This document shows positions 63,291-64,000 of a stretch of DNA of 64,000 nt, one piece after another. Under the pieces are notes generated by a model, which saw only the letters and a program-made list of their open reading frames with translations, was not told the origin of the DNA and searched no databases. Location: the NCBI RefSeq assembly GCF_001020985.1, contig NZ_CP011542.1:2170001-2234000 (forward strand), in the 5' to 3' direction. Position numbers and translations under genes: made by a program. Numbering within the stretch: position 1 is the stretch's first letter; the number at the start of each line of letters is the position of its first letter. Source of the stretch: Corynebacterium mustelae (GTDB lineage: Bacteria; Actinomycetota; Actinomycetes; Mycobacteriales; Mycobacteriaceae).

Positions 63291-64000
63291 TTACCGTAAC
63301 CGTAGTCCATTCAAGAACTGCGGGAACATGGTCATAACCGCACCCAGTGCAGCAGCTATCGCGGCCAAAACTCCGAGAACGCTACCAACAATCACCCATG
63401 GCTTCTTCTCCTTAGACACCGAACCAGTATCAGATGGTTCCTTCGGACCTGGTGCGGGAGCGGGAGCGGACGAGGTCGGTGTGGTGCTTGACGGGGTTGT
63501 TGCACTGGTGGTTGGGGTCGTTGTTGCTGTAGTAGGCGTGGTGGTCGCGGTGGCGGATGGGGCTACTGATCCGGCAACCTCCAATGGCAAACTGCTGTCA
63601 AGCGACCGGTCGGTTTGTGACAATGCATGTGCTGCAAAGGTTCCAATCGCCCACTTTTTCTTCGGATCGAGGATTCCTGCTGGAATCCGCAGATCAACGG
63701 TGAATCGGCCATCAACTATTGCCTGCGAACGCACCCATTCAGCCACGGCGTTTCGAGCGGTAGGCTTTTGGCCAGGCTTCCACGTGGAGGTGTCATACAC
63801 CACCACATAAACACCCTGTGCCGCACCATCACCGACATAGCCGGAACCGGAAACTTTAACAACAGCGTCTTTAGTGGAATCGACCTTATTGTTATCCACG
63901 GTTAGCCGCGGTTGAGCAGCAGCCGGGTCTTTGAACTTCAGTAGCGCCCGAGCTTCGTATTTACCGCCATGTGATGTCATGACGGTGTATTTTTTGCGTG
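63291..64000 (-). CDS. Cell-surface protein with stalk and membrane anchor (partial)
   Basis: This is the C-terminal part of a gene that continues beyond the window. The visible 235 or so residues show an extracellular beta-rich domain (AVVKVSGSGYVGDGAAQGVY, then VVVYDTSTW), a Pro/Ser/Thr-rich stalk (repeats of the type TTTPTTSATTPSSTTP), an acidic-basic junction and one hydrophobic segment (WVIVGSVLGVLAAIAAALGA), followed by a short basic tail. There is no LPxTG motif. This resembles HtaA/HtaB-type heme-binding surface proteins of Corynebacterium, but the diagnostic CR domains are only partly visible, so the name is tentative. An internal ATG at 63980 is unlikely to be the start because the frame is open to the window end. 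Confidence 0.65.
   Translation of the reverse strand, partial: RKKYTVMTSHGGKYEARALLKFKDPAAAQPRLTVDNNKVDSTKDAVVKVSGSGYVGDGAAQGVYVVVYDTSTWKPGQKPTARNAVAEWVRSQAIVDGRFTVDLRIPAGILDPKKKWAIGTFAAHALSQTDRSLDSSLPLEVAGSVAPSATATTTPTTATTTPTTSATTPSSTTPTSSAPAPAPGPKEPSDTGSVSKEKKPWVIVGSVLGVLAAIAAALGAVMTMFPQFLNGLRLR

Noticed and set aside
63291..63980. A complete small secreted protein starting at the ATG at 63980
   Set aside because: The frame is open upstream to the window end and lacks a signal peptide at that ATG, so this is an internal methionine of a larger gene.

Overview
The window looks like part of a Corynebacterium chromosome. The right end carries core genes in the usual actinobacterial arrangement: a DUF177/YceD-type gene, rnc, mutM, acyP and smc, all on the minus strand, with an alanine/glycine:cation symporter and, at the edge, a cell-surface protein with a Pro/Ser/Thr-rich stalk and a C-terminal membrane anchor that resembles corynebacterial HtaA-type proteins. 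Moderate GC, frequent GTG/TTG starts and protein families otherwise best known from Streptomyces and other actinobacteria fit this. The species cannot be fixed from the sequence alone.

Layout. 1-49812 is a long accessory region next to smc. It contains no integrase, phage structural gene, tRNA or secretion system that I can see. Its backbone is an unusually expanded family of large helical proteins that I assign to the DUF6493 group, with about a dozen full, partial, fused or decayed copies between 2605 and 45490. I use five module names: N (about 200 residues, starts NPxLxDAVxxFxELGW and contains LFAIRxGVxPxRA); H (helical linker around RPSxRxxW); P (PPLWxxPxF, then LSxPSxVDLSI); C (GLLSVVWPxxD through a terminal GLRxxAxRxGxSxxVxxA); and M (an extra C-terminal helical block, LxPLITESL...). 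Copies combine these differently: N-H-P-C (3484, 28731, 40464), N-H-C-M (42821), H-P-C-M (16694, minus strand), P-C alone (34885), M alone (2863), N-H-M (33136, frameshifted), SUKH-like-N-H (36212 and a broken copy at 15454), and an N variant plus a DUF6138-like beta domain (27752).

Mixed with these are four YdcK-like proteins built from hexapeptide (left-handed beta-helix) repeats (6004, 11814, 22540, and 20262, which ends in ankyrin repeats); a SWIM zinc-finger protein (24193); a TerD-containing MXAN_6230/SCO0854-type protein (127-2280); a large protein resembling Streptomyces 'DNA-binding proteins' (56310); two DUF4241 proteins; a DUF7660 protein; SUKH-like and DUF6138-like proteins; an HNH endonuclease; and an IS1634-type insertion sequence flanked by an 89-bp target duplication. 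Several genes are clearly decayed (15454, 19387, 25553, 31012, 33136, 38621), so the locus has been turning over by duplication, module exchange and decay.

Working together. In actinobacteria SWIM proteins, DUF6493 proteins and SCO0854/TerD proteins are associated, from memory, with MoxR-type AAA+ and VWA genes. No intact ATPase of that type lies in this window; the only AAA-like ATPase gene (38621-39726) is dead. DUF4241, SUKH, DUF7660 and ankyrin proteins are typical immunity or adaptor families, yet no toxin is visible. The function of the set is therefore open. Two sequence-level signals cut across the genes: an 11-mer, GCTTTTCGACG, present 18 times on the two strands, often just after stop codons, and a family of 60-62 bp palindromic elements with ends ACTCGACYTTT.
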